A stretch of 64,000 bases of DNA from positions 1-64,000 of the forward strand of contig NW_026516791.1 in NCBI RefSeq assembly GCF_025766255.1. The letters run 5' to 3'. How positions within the stretch are numbered: position 1 is the first letter of the stretch; each line of letters starts with the position of its first letter. The notes under the pieces are model-generated. The model was not told the origin of the DNA. It ran no database searches and worked only from the letters and a program-made list of their open reading frames with translations. Below are positions 56,335-64,000 of this stretch, piece after piece. The DNA is from Zychaea mexicana (lineage: Eukaryota; Mucoromycota; Mucoromycetes; Mucorales; Lichtheimiaceae). The translations under genes and the position numbers were made by a program.

Positions 56335-56498
56335 AGGATTTTTCATCTCCTAGCAGACGTTTGAACTTTTATTTAGGCAGAAGGGATTTAATTTTAGGCA
56401 GAGTGGACTTGAATGTTAATCTAAGTGGACATGAACAAAAGTTAATCTGGACATGAATAATAATTGATCTAGACATGAATGAAAATCGAGCTGGACAT
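56335..56498 (+). mobile_element. D3: truncated D arm
   Basis: It matches the outer 160 bp of the D arms, including GGATTTTTCATCTCCTAGC and about four 22-bp units, again preceded by TATATA. It stops in mid-unit at 56498, where helicase coding sequence begins. Confidence 0.75.
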
Positions 56499-57219
56499 CC
56501 AACAAATGATGCGGTAAAGAATTTCAACACTGAAAAACTTAGGCGATGCCCTAGTCAATTGCAATCATATCGTTCTCTTGATAAGAGAAATGGAATGGGA
56601 CAGGTAGCCATGAATGCTTTGGAGAAAACGTATTTGCCAGCTGTAAGTGAAAGGCTTCATAATTCTTTTGAATCATTGTTTCATTAGCTATAGATAAACG
56701 TAAACACATGTGTTATTTTGAAATAGACAATGACCATTCTAATGAATGAATTCTTTATAGGTCCTTGATGTAAAGGTTGATGCACAGGTTATGCTTTTGG
56801 AAAACATAAGCGTTGAAAATGGATAGGTCAATGGTACATTATGCAAAATTCATTCCTTGTCAGATGACATGATTACTATACAGAAAATATCCAACCCTGA
56901 AGAAACGCTTCCTGTTTTTCGAATAACGCGTGATATCCCTTTTACTAGTTATGAACGAACGCAATTCCTATTGACATTGGCTTATGCTCTGACGATCTAA
57001 AAGGTTCAAAGTCTTACTCTTCCAAAAGTTGCCGTTTTCCTTGGAGAATTCTTTGTACACGGATTGTTGTACGTTGCTTTAACAAGAGTTTAATCTTTCA
57101 GTGACGTTTTGCTTGTTTTACCAGATGGAGATCCCCTCAATACTGTTAAACGTTGTAATCCTGTCAATTCCCTTTGTCGCAATTTTATTCGTACCCTCAG
57201 AGATCGTTATGCCCAATAA
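56499..57219 (+). pseudogene. C-terminal fragment of a Helitron/Pif1-type helicase (E5)
   Basis: The first exon-like frame (56499-56687) ends in ALEKTYLPAVSERL. After a short intron a segment from about 56761 reads DVKVDAQVMLLENISVENG, a typical Pif1-like KVGMPVMLLRN-type motif, then QFLLTLAYALTI and FVHGLLYVALTRV (about 57050), the last helicase motifs. TAG at about 56824, TAA at about 56998 and TAA at about 57090 interrupt it. The N-terminal helicase and Rep parts are absent. It is closer to E4 than to E2/E3. E4 lacks exactly this C-terminal part, so E5 may be the lost half of an E4-type element. Confidence 0.6.
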
Positions 57220-57385
57220 TAATTGGAAAAATTTGCTTCATCACATCCTCTCTTATATGTACTGTTGACAAAGCAAAGCAGAAAAGAAGCTGTTAGCATC
57301 CCAGATTAATTTGGGTTATGCTCTTCACGTTTTCAGCCAGACTGAAAGGAGGCCCGAAGGTTTTACTTTATTACCATTAAATATT

Positions 57386-57893
57386 CTAAATGTAATCATT
57401 GCGCTCTTCATACATGTCCTCATCTTCTACAACGTTTTCATGCTGCTCCTCATCTATGCCATTTGACAATATCGTGTCGTTTTCATTATCAATTCGTCTT
57501 TGTTTGTCTTGCCGACTATTATTTTCATCTTCTTCTCTTAGCCGTCGTTTTATCATTGTTGCTCCACTAGCCATACGGAAATGTAGATCGGTTGTTGTTA
57601 CCTCATGGTTTTCAAAACCGGGATCTGTAATGCTAGACGCACTGACAGTTGCAAATCGATTTGCTATTGCAATTGGAAGATCTGTTTCTTCTTGTGGCTC
57701 TTGTATCGATGTAATCGTTGCTTTTATTGTACTGATAGGATGCCAATCATTGACATCCGCAAACAGTATTCTTTCTGAAAGCTGTCCAGAAATGACAGCC
57801 TTGTATGTTTTGTCGCATCCAACGTTTTGCATTGCGTTCATATGCTGTAAAAGAGGACCAACGGTTCCTTGAAACTTTTTTGCGCGTCTACAA
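57386..57893 (-). CDS. unknown nuclear-type protein, C-terminal exon
   Basis: It opens after a TTTTTTGTAG acceptor at about 57893 with RRAKKFQGTVGPLLQHMNAM. A central part (ISGQLSERILFADVNDWHPISTIKA) may be beta-rich. The C-terminus has a basic cluster (IKRRLREEDE, KQRRIDNE) followed by an acidic end. The upstream exon is not identified, so this is a partial gene. The layout of basic patch plus acidic tail recalls the gene at 36000-36797, but I cannot show homology. Confidence 0.4.
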
Positions 57894-57925
57894 AAAAGAA
57901 CAGTAAGCAGAATCAATATACTCAT

Positions 57926-58572
57926 GATGCTTTTTCACAAACGGCTATTTGACAATAGCTAGCCAATGCTATTTACTTTATGCTTTCGAATCCCAAATGA
58001 TGCTTTGTATTGAGACCGCATCATTCTTTTTCAATCCCGAACCCAAAGATATTAACGCATCTAATTACTCACTCTTGTTCAACCACAAATCCTCTTATCA
58101 TTGTCAATCGATTTCCTTCAAACGTCAATCCATCATACTTGAAGAAAACGGTTTTTTCAGTGTGTGTCAAAGGCATTTTTGAAGATGAGATAACAGGCAT
58201 AAGACATAAACATATTTATTGTATATATACTTTTTTGAAATGAAAAAGTATAGCCATAAACATGAAAAAGAACAAAAAAGAAATAGCATACAAGGAAAAA
58301 AAGAAAGAAAGGCACATATACAAAGAGATCAATATAATACAAACAAAGGAGGGTATATAATAATAGTGGAGCATATAGAAGAACAGAAAAAGAGGCAGGC
58401 ATAGGCAGTTTTTATGATATGATAAGAAAAGGAATGGAGCAATATGAAGGTAAACAAAGGGATCAATGCAGCATGATGAAAGAATGAAAAGGGTGAGCAA
58501 ATATAAGGAAGGAATAAGAAAGGAGAGGACAAGGAAAAGCAAAAAGAAAGGAGAGGATGGATGAACAAGAGC
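57926..58572. other. purine-rich low-complexity stretch
   Basis: A frame at 57949-58182 on the plus strand has a fair composition but no motif. From 58220 to 58570 the plus strand is GA-rich (AAAGAAAGA, AAGGAGAGG units), so the minus strand opens long Phe/Leu/Ser-rich frames that are artefacts. Confidence 0.45.
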
Positions 58573-60030
58573 TTATAAAAAGCTCTGGTCAATGAACTCT
58601 GCCAGGGCTTCTAATGATGATAAGAAGCCCTCCACTTCTCCTAAGGATTCAGCTACTTGGGGGGGGCAGCAGACGGAAAATGCGCCTTGTCTTGAGATCT
58701 TGGACAAGGAGCATGAAAGATGGCGTCGGCATCTAATAAAAATGTTGCCAGCTTTCCCTATATGATCGTTCATAAGCAAAAGAAGAAGGCCTCTGAAACT
58801 TACATTGATCAGCTCAATGATGTTGACTTCGTTAGGAAGTAGGATCATTGGCCTTCCTACTTCCTTAACCAAGTGCAACAATCTATTGGCTCCTTTTAGC
58901 TTTTGGACCAAGTACTTCAGGTTGGCACTTTCCCCAGTAGGCCAGATGGCAGGATCTATAAAAAAATGAATAGTTAATAAACAGTTTTCTATGTAAATTA
59001 GTAAAAAGGTAACCAGAAATCAAATGCTGAAGAAAGTGCTTGTACGAGTTTACTTGGCGTTCTCGTACAAGCATTCTTCCAATAATGAAGACGTTGATGT
59101 AAAAGACATGTTCCATAAGCTTAACCTTTCGGTGGCCTAGGAACATGGTCTTAACGCCATCATTTTGGAAGAATGCCAACCCTTGTTCCAAAGAGATAGA
59201 AGGCAAAGGACACACCAGGGACGCAGGAGACAAACATTGCATATGGAATGACTTGATAGTCATTCCATTTGAATTAGAGATGTCAACCCCTTCAAACAGG
59301 CCGTTGACATAAGCTGCAGGATCAAACAGCTTCTATAACAATTGGATCATTGGTAAAAGTCAGGTTTTGAATAATGACCAACATATGGATTGTAAAAGAT
59401 AAATAGGTACCTGTCTTTTGTCAGCTGTGCCTTCAGACCTGTCTGAAGGGGAAGAGCGGCGGCGAACTTGCCCAGAAGAGGGCCCAACAGAAGGAATGGC
59501 ACCAGGACTAGTAGGGGTTAGCTCAGGTGAGCCAGGAGCCAAAGGTTCTTCTAGAAAGCTGGAAGGAGAAACTGGGATCTCCTCAGGAAACTACAAAAAT
59601 ATCTATATGTAAACTGTCATTTACTACAATGTTTTCTTATAAAGAAAAAGGCAATGAGAATGAAGAAAACAGAATTATACATACCACAAAACCCTCATCC
59701 AGTTGGATGGCATTATCAGCAACCATAACTGATGGCTGGCCATTTTGACCAATGACGTCCATCTCAAAACCAAGACGTAATAAATGGTCTTCACGGTCTT
59801 GAAAAAGATGGATGCCGCGTCTATTAATCTCGTCAGTGATGGCATCAATGAAAGTCTTGTTATCTAATAAAAAAATAAAAAGAAGTACAAGGATTCAGCC
59901 TGAGCTGCTTCAAAATTTCAAGTACATAAATAATAAAACCAAGCAAACAATACCAGACGATTGCAGAGACTGCACAAACGAGTTGTTGTTGTTGGAAGTA
60001 ATCTTGAGAAGGCGAAGGGGTGTTCATTGT
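58573..60030 (-). CDS. unknown multi-exon gene with Pro/Ser-rich linker
   Basis: Exons can be traced on the minus strand: about 59866-59690 (NKTFIDAITDEINRRGIHLF ... QLDEGFV), about 59592-59412 (Pro/Ser-rich, then RRRSSPSDRSEGTADKRQ), about 59340-59060 (KLFDPAAYVNGLFEGVD ... MLVRERQ), 58962-58802 (DPAIWPTGESANLKYL ... NEVNIIELINV) and a last exon ending at 58573. Splice sites such as GTAAGC- or GTACC-type donors and TTTATAG acceptors frame them. No stop interrupts the chain. The 5' end near 60030 (frame with a run of Asn codons) is unclear. I do not recognise the family. Confidence 0.45.
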
Positions 60031-60039
60031 TAATGGCAA

Positions 60040-60685
60040 AGGAAAAAAAAGAAGTCAATCTGATAAAATGAAGAATAAAGGCTTACCTCAATGACTCCGT
60101 TTTATAAATGAGGCCTGACGTTAGAGTTCATCGTTTGTTCTAGAAAACACAAAAAACTGGACTGTTTTTTTTGAAAGAGGACAAAAAATTGTCCTCCTTA
60201 TTTTCCACAGGACAAAAATTTAGAGTTGTTTTTTTCCCATGCACAAAACTTTAGAGTTATATTCTTAGCTTCCATAAAAAAATCAGCTTATCTGATAAGC
60301 GAATGGTGAACATCCGACTGAGGACAAAAAGTAGACCTTTGGTGTTTCCAGAAAATCAATGGTTGCTCCTGCTTTCTAAGGACAAAAATTTGTCCTCGTG
60401 TTGACTGGATTTCAAATATGATGGCTTGTTTGTTTAAGAGGAACAAAGGTTTGGCCTTGATATCCTCTAAATGGCAAATCCGGCAACAACGATATCAATA
60501 GTCCCTGAATAATAAATCTAAAATAAATAATTAGTCAATGGCCTTACGCTCAGGTTTTGTATATAAATATCCGTTGATCCCAACCCTGTAAAGTGTAGTC
60601 TTCAATACTATTATTACATTACCAGAAAACTCTAGTATGTATATCATCTAATTGTTGTATATGATTTTCTCCAAGGGTCCTTGCA
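60040..60685. other. upstream region with ACAAAAATT-type repeats
   Basis: Repeated phrases GGACAAAAATTTGTCC, GGACAAAAAATTGTCCTCC and GGACAAAAATTTAGAG (60175-60400) give several imperfect palindromes around GACAAAAATT. No ORF. They may be regulatory repeats of the gene to the left or right. Confidence 0.4.
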
Positions 60686-61462
60686 TTGAAGTATGGCAAT
60701 CCTTCATTTTGGTTTTGTTTTATAGAGCAAATAGTTGTAACTTGCGTTGTCCAAGGCGTTGTCTCAAGGGATCTAGTGTTCAGAAATAGGCAAAGGATGG
60801 TTGATGATACTATGGTTGACCAGCCTTCTGCTGTAGTTTCAGTTCATGCTGATCGTGTCTATTTTCGAGTTAATGTTGGTCTGCCTAGGCTTCTGCGGTT
60901 CCTTATGGAAAATGACATATCTGAAGGTACCTCTATTATTGTCCAAGGCCGACTTCGAGTGGATAATTATACCAATTCAAGAGGTGTCCGAGCAACCAGT
61001 CTTGCTGTCATCGTGCAAAGAATGTGGTTAGACTCGAGGGTTTCTTTAACAGTAACTGGTTCTGGTATTGAAAGTTCGAACCAGGATGTCTCTGCTACTG
61101 AGGTCATGAACGGCCTTAGAGCTGCGAACCTACTTTAAGATATGCAGCAAATGACCCAATTGACTCCAAACCAGCAAATCCTGTTAGCAGCAATTGAACA
61201 AAGCCAACTCGTTGTTAATTCCGGAGCAATTGCCGCAGACCTTTTGTTAAGACTCCAACCATTTATTGATACTATTATCCGTAGGGATCCTGCTCTTCGG
61301 GCTGAACAGATTGTTTCCTTGTTGCCTGATGGTGTTACTCTTTCCCAAGCTCGAACTTTCCTGGATGAGATTACCCCACCAGCTCCTAGTGCTGATAGCT
61401 CCCGGGCTTCCTCTAGAACTCAATATAGAAGACCAATGGATGTAAACTCTGACTCTGATTAA
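60686..61462 (+). pseudogene. SSB-like OB-fold protein C, one stop
   Basis: From about 60725 the protein aligns by eye with A and B: VVTCVVQGVVSRDLV, VYFRVNVG, a helix, EGTSIIVQGRLRV, and LAVIVQRMWLD. The region where A and B have an intron is continuous here. A TAA at 61137 (LRAANLL-stop-DMQQM) separates it from a helical, Gln-rich C-terminal half that ends with MDVNSDSD at 61462. Like most stops in this window it can be explained by one C-to-T change. The start is uncertain: an acceptor-like TAG at 60724 suggests a missing first exon. Confidence 0.5.
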
Positions 61463-62131
61463 TTACCAAATAAAAAATTAGACCAAGTGTATCGTGATCA
61501 TATTTACCTTGTCCAATACGACTCTAAGTACTTGAAGGATCTTGCTGTTTTATACCAAGTACCCTACATCCAACTTTTGCTTAGACCAGCAATCAAAGCT
61601 AGTATAAACAACGCTGCCCATCAATAAAGATTTTAGTGAAAAAGAAACCTTAGAGAACCTTTCAAGTCTCTCAATCAATGGCTATTGAATGTGCCCTCAG
61701 AAGAGGAGCAAATTCAATGACAAGGGCTTAATCTCATTACATCGCAGCTACAGTGGCTACTCTTGTAAGTACGATACCCCGTCAACTATAAGTCGTCTGC
61801 TTGTGATCAAACGTCTCAACGCTAATAATTGTCATAAGCACCGGCAAAGCCTACCTTTCCGTAGACAGAACCAAGCACATGTAGGTTTTCAAGACCATAA
61901 GGCCTTTATTTGTACCATTCTGGCACGTTGACTATAAATCATAAAACTGAAGGATTTTAATAAATAGATAATAATTTAATGCAATAACTTTCTTCTAGGT
62001 TATAAATTAGCAAGTAGTTTATAAAATTACATGATTTAACAATATATGGTCTAGTGTCCTAAGGGGACAATATATCTGGTGATTAGTGTAGTCTCTGAGA
62101 TGTCAGTGTTAGTGGGATCCATGGGAAGTAA
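61463..62131. other. degenerate coding-like remnants
   Basis: Short readable pieces on the plus strand (LDQVYRDHIYLVQYDSKYLK at about 61480; PFKSLNQWLLNVPSEEEQ at about 61656) suggest a decayed gene in several frames. No domain can be named. Confidence 0.35.
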
Positions 62132-62494
62132 CTAGAGAAGCTGTGAAGCCGATATGATCAGGCGTTTGTTGATTTTGTCATCCATGGTGCTTGCCAGGTT
62201 GAGGATTGATAAGCTCGTGCCAATTCGATCCGTTGTCTTTTCATACACGCTCTGAGCAATCTCGATGGTTTTGAGCAATACATCACCGGGAAATTTGCTT
62301 GTTGAGTTCCAAGAATCAAGATTGTGTTCATGGATTCGGGTATACAGCTTGTTTCCGAAAATTGGTACCATTGCTTTGTGGAGGCGGTTGTTGTTTTGAA
62401 GGAGGAGAATTGAATTCAATGAGAGGTTCAGGTGTATGTCAGATTCCAGTATCAAGTTATTGAAAGTGACAAAATCAAAGACATATTGCTGCAT
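62132..62494 (-). CDS. unknown 120-aa ORF
   Basis: An uninterrupted frame with balanced composition, starting MQQYVFDFVTFNNLILESD and largely alpha-helical in appearance. No Cys/His cluster, membrane segment or motif recognised. It ends just left of X-d. It could be the last exon of a larger gene disrupted by X-d. Confidence 0.35.
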   Translation of the reverse strand: MQQYVFDFVTFNNLILESDIHLNLSLNSILLLQNNNRLHKAMVPIFGNKLYTRIHEHNLDSWNSTSKFPGDVLLKTIEIAQSVYEKTTDRIGTSLSILNLASTMDDKINKRLIISASQLL

Positions 62495-62663
62495 TTGATA
62501 AAATTTCCATGAGATGTCGACGTTGGGGACCGGCCATGGTTATGATGATTTTAATGCGATCTAGTAGCCCTAGATGACTTATTAGCTAAGATATATCAGA
62601 ATAGCCAGATTAATTTTTATTAATATAATTCATGCATGAATGTCTTGGCATGCATACATTTAA

Positions 62664-62931
62664 GAGGGTTAATTAAGAATTGTAAATTCTTATTAACTCT
62701 CTATTACATGATTACCATCATATTAGGATTCCTTCGGAAAGACCAGCTAGTGCTTCAAAAAATCGAAGATTTTTCTTGCACTACCACCCCCCCAACATAA
62801 GAAAGGATGTAACTGATTCGGTTGAATTCAACCGAGATAATTAATGTTTTTAATTTCATTAAAATATTATATTATCAAACATATAAAAAACAATAATTCT
62901 TATTGATTTTTATTGTTTTCAGTTACTCTCC
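62664..62931. mobile_element. 268-bp insertion in the X-d leader
   Basis: X-c lacks it. TAA lies on both sides (62661-62663 and 62932-62934), consistent with a 3-bp duplication. The ends are GAGGGTTAA... and ...TTACTCTCC, weak inverted repeats. It contains two perfect hairpins: AAAAATC-GAA-GATTTTT (62758-62774) and the 18-bp palindrome TCGGTTGAATTCAACCGA (62818-62835). Confidence 0.55.
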
Positions 62932-62950
62932 TAAATTTTTGAAAAAAATA

Positions 62951-62980
62951 AAAATTGAATTTTTTTTTAATATAAAAATA
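62951..62980 (+). promoter_or_regulatory. AAAATTGA + TATAAAAATAAT, X-d
   Basis: AAAATTGA at 62951-62958, a run of nine T, then TATAAAAATA at 62971. The membrane ORF starts about 100 bp downstream. X-c keeps the TATAAAAATAATACCACAG part but not the exact 8-mer. Confidence 0.55.
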
Positions 62981-63060
62981 ATACCACAGAATATAAAGCA
63001 AAATATATTTGTTATATTTTTTTTAGCACTCCAACAAAACTACCCCAACGAAAATACAAC

Positions 63061-63405
63061 ATGGACCAAATGAACCTCCTCACATTTATTGCTATTATGG
63101 CTGAATTTATTCCTATTTTAGGAATAACATTGACGCTCTTAATAGAAAGATCAAAGCATCTTACTGAACATCATCAAGATGTTAGTGAAAAAACAATTGC
63201 TGACCAATTAAGGGTCGAACTCGAAAACGACCTCAAAAAAGCTAATATAACAAAGGAAGTAAGGGACGAGGACTGTACTGCAACAATGGGACGGATTAGG
63301 GCTTTTGCAAAATTCCTCAAATCCTCAAATCCTCAATTTTCTGATGCAATGTTAGAGGATAACACCTCTGGTGCAGGTTCCTCGCAGGGCGGCAAAGAAT
63401 TCTGA
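63061..63405 (+). CDS. X-d small membrane/coiled-coil protein (114 aa)
   Basis: One hydrophobic segment near the N-terminus (residues about 6-27, FIAIMAEFIPILGITLTLLI) is followed by a charged, helical region of about 70 residues and a Ser/Gly-rich end (DNTSGAGSSQGG). It resembles a single-pass membrane protein with a cytoplasmic coiled coil. X-c encodes a relative. The C-terminal phrase SDAML-D is shared with the X-b cargo. It lies directly upstream of the Rep frame on the same strand, so the two are probably one transcription unit. Function unknown. Start is the only ATG after the promoter block. Confidence 0.55.
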   Translation: MDQMNLLTFIAIMAEFIPILGITLTLLIERSKHLTEHHQDVSEKTIADQLRVELENDLKKANITKEVRDEDCTATMGRIRAFAKFLKSSNPQFSDAMLEDNTSGAGSSQGGKEF

Positions 63406-63409
63406 TTCT

Positions 63410-64000
63410 AAGACACTAAAGGGCTGTTCATATATATTTGTAAGGACTTCTATTTAACAAAAGAACAAATCATGGAATGGTTTATAAAACATGAACGTAT
63501 TGGCTATCGAGTTGAAAAGGCAAAGGCATGTGATGCAATTGCACCAGAAACTGGTGAGAAACATGTTCATATATAGATACAAATGAATGAGTGGTTCGAC
63601 ACAAAAACAGCACGTAAATTCTTTACTATCGATGGTGTTACTCCAAATATTAAACCAGGTGGTAATCCACAAAAGTCCATTAGCTACTGTATGAAAGGAA
63701 AAGATTATATTTGTTATAATATGGATCCAAATTATGAAGTTAAAACCAGAAAAATGCACCAACAGTTACTTAGATATCAATTAATTACGAAGCAGCTTAA
63801 TATGTGGAAGGCTACCGAAATATATCCAGAATTGCTATTTAAATATGATACTATAAAATCAAATTTAAATTCTTACTTTCATGATGCCGATATGGAAAAT
63901 AACCCTGGAAATAAATTACATATGTGGTCTATATTTGGGATTGCAACAATGTTTGGTGGTAAAAATAAGACACCACAATACTGGACTGTAGGTCCATCAA
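63410..64000 (+). pseudogene. HUH/CRESS-type replication initiator (Rep), partial
   Basis: In order: a motif-I-like strand (LFIYICKDFYLTKEQ, about 63424), a HUH motif (KHVHI, about 63559), then an in-frame TAG at 63574 immediately after it, and a YxxK-type motif in ISYCMKGKDY (about 63688). This is the arrangement of rolling-circle initiators of circular ssDNA replicons, which are found in viruses, plasmids and genome-integrated copies. The helicase part would lie to the right of the window. The TAG breaks this copy; no other break is visible. Whether it derives from a virus or from a mobile element with its own Rep cannot be told from the visible part. The attachment to conserved X ends favours a mobile element. 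Confidence 0.6.

Larger units (their letters stand above)
62525..64000 (+). mobile_element. X-d: X element with membrane ORF and Rep frame (runs off window)
   Basis: The left end GGGGACCGGCCATGGTTATG is nearly identical to X-c over about 140 bp. Then come a 268-bp insertion, the promoter block (62951-62978), the small membrane ORF (63061-63405) and a replication-initiator-type frame from 63410 to the window end. The right end is not visible. X-a, X-b and X-c share the left end but carry other or reduced cargo. Confidence 0.65.

Noticed and set aside
58216..58592. Phe/Leu/Ser-rich minus-strand ORFs
   Set aside because: The plus strand is GA-rich low complexity. The frames follow from composition.
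20854..62980. Integrated mimivirus-like genome, because of AAAATTGA
   Set aside because: No capsid, polymerase, packaging ATPase or other core giant-virus gene is visible. The motif alone in AT-rich DNA is weak. Kept only as a promoter observation.
1..64000. rRNA genes, telomeric repeats or mitochondrial DNA
   Set aside because: No rRNA-like conserved stretch or telomere array was seen. Spliceosomal introns and Helitrons argue for ordinary nuclear DNA.

Overview
The window looks like a repeat-rich stretch of a fungal nuclear genome, most likely an early-diverging lineage (Mucoromycota in the broad sense). The reasons are short GT-AG introns, fungal-type Helitron proteins, a telomere-linked RecQ-like helicase relic, an exonuclease-bearing DDE protein of a type common in fungi, and blocks of extreme AT richness beside blocks of moderate GC. 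The lineage call is inference. Almost nothing here is an intact housekeeping gene. The window is a nest of mobile elements, many broken.

Layout. 1-9.7 kb: a host gene of unknown function split by two related Helitrons, E1 (1491-3011, internally deleted) and E2 (3082-9465, full length). 9.7-14.7 kb: a minus-strand gene with a zinc domain, DDE-like residues and an embedded 3'-5' exonuclease. 14.9-17.4 kb: a decayed RecQ/TLH-like helicase. 18.5-19.1 kb: first of three OB-fold/SSB-like genes. 20.7-29.3 kb: an element with a GGGACCGG end (X-a), split by an 8.25-kb composite (D) whose 1.4-kb inverted repeats contain 22-bp tandem repeats. D carries a zinc-finger ORF (Z1) and a DDE transposase with a chromodomain (T1). 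30.2-30.8 kb: a second zinc-finger relic (Z2). 31.9-37.8 kb: a second Helitron lineage (E4) with a divergent SSB-like gene. 38.2-38.8 kb: a TDG/MUG-type DNA glycosylase. 38.9-41.9 kb: a Tc1/mariner-type element with perfect 28-bp inverted repeats and TA duplications. 43.0-50.5 kb: X-b, split by E3, an inverted copy of E2. 51.3-56.5 kb: a decayed intron-rich gene, X-c, Z3, a second chromodomain transposase (T2) and a D fragment. 56.5-62.5 kb: helicase fragment, unknown genes and a third SSB-like gene. 62.5-64 kb: X-d, with a small membrane-protein ORF followed by a replication-initiator (HUH/CRESS-type) reading frame that runs off the window.

Three themes link the regions. (1) The two full-length Helitrons keep one uninterrupted frame over more than 4.3 kb each, with no frameshift, yet carry 8 and 7 private stop codons. 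The sister copy shows that all of them arose by C:G to T:A changes, which suggests a RIP-like or cytosine-deamination process. (2) The AT-rich elements (X, T, Z) share an upstream block AAAATTGA + T-run + TATAAAA ahead of unrelated ORFs. (3) Elements are nested in elements, often with exact boundaries that let the host reading frame be read through when the insert is ignored.

The best candidates for something undescribed are the X family (shared ends and promoter, variable cargo, one copy with a membrane ORF plus Rep) and the foldback-like D composite carrying a chromodomain-fused transposase.
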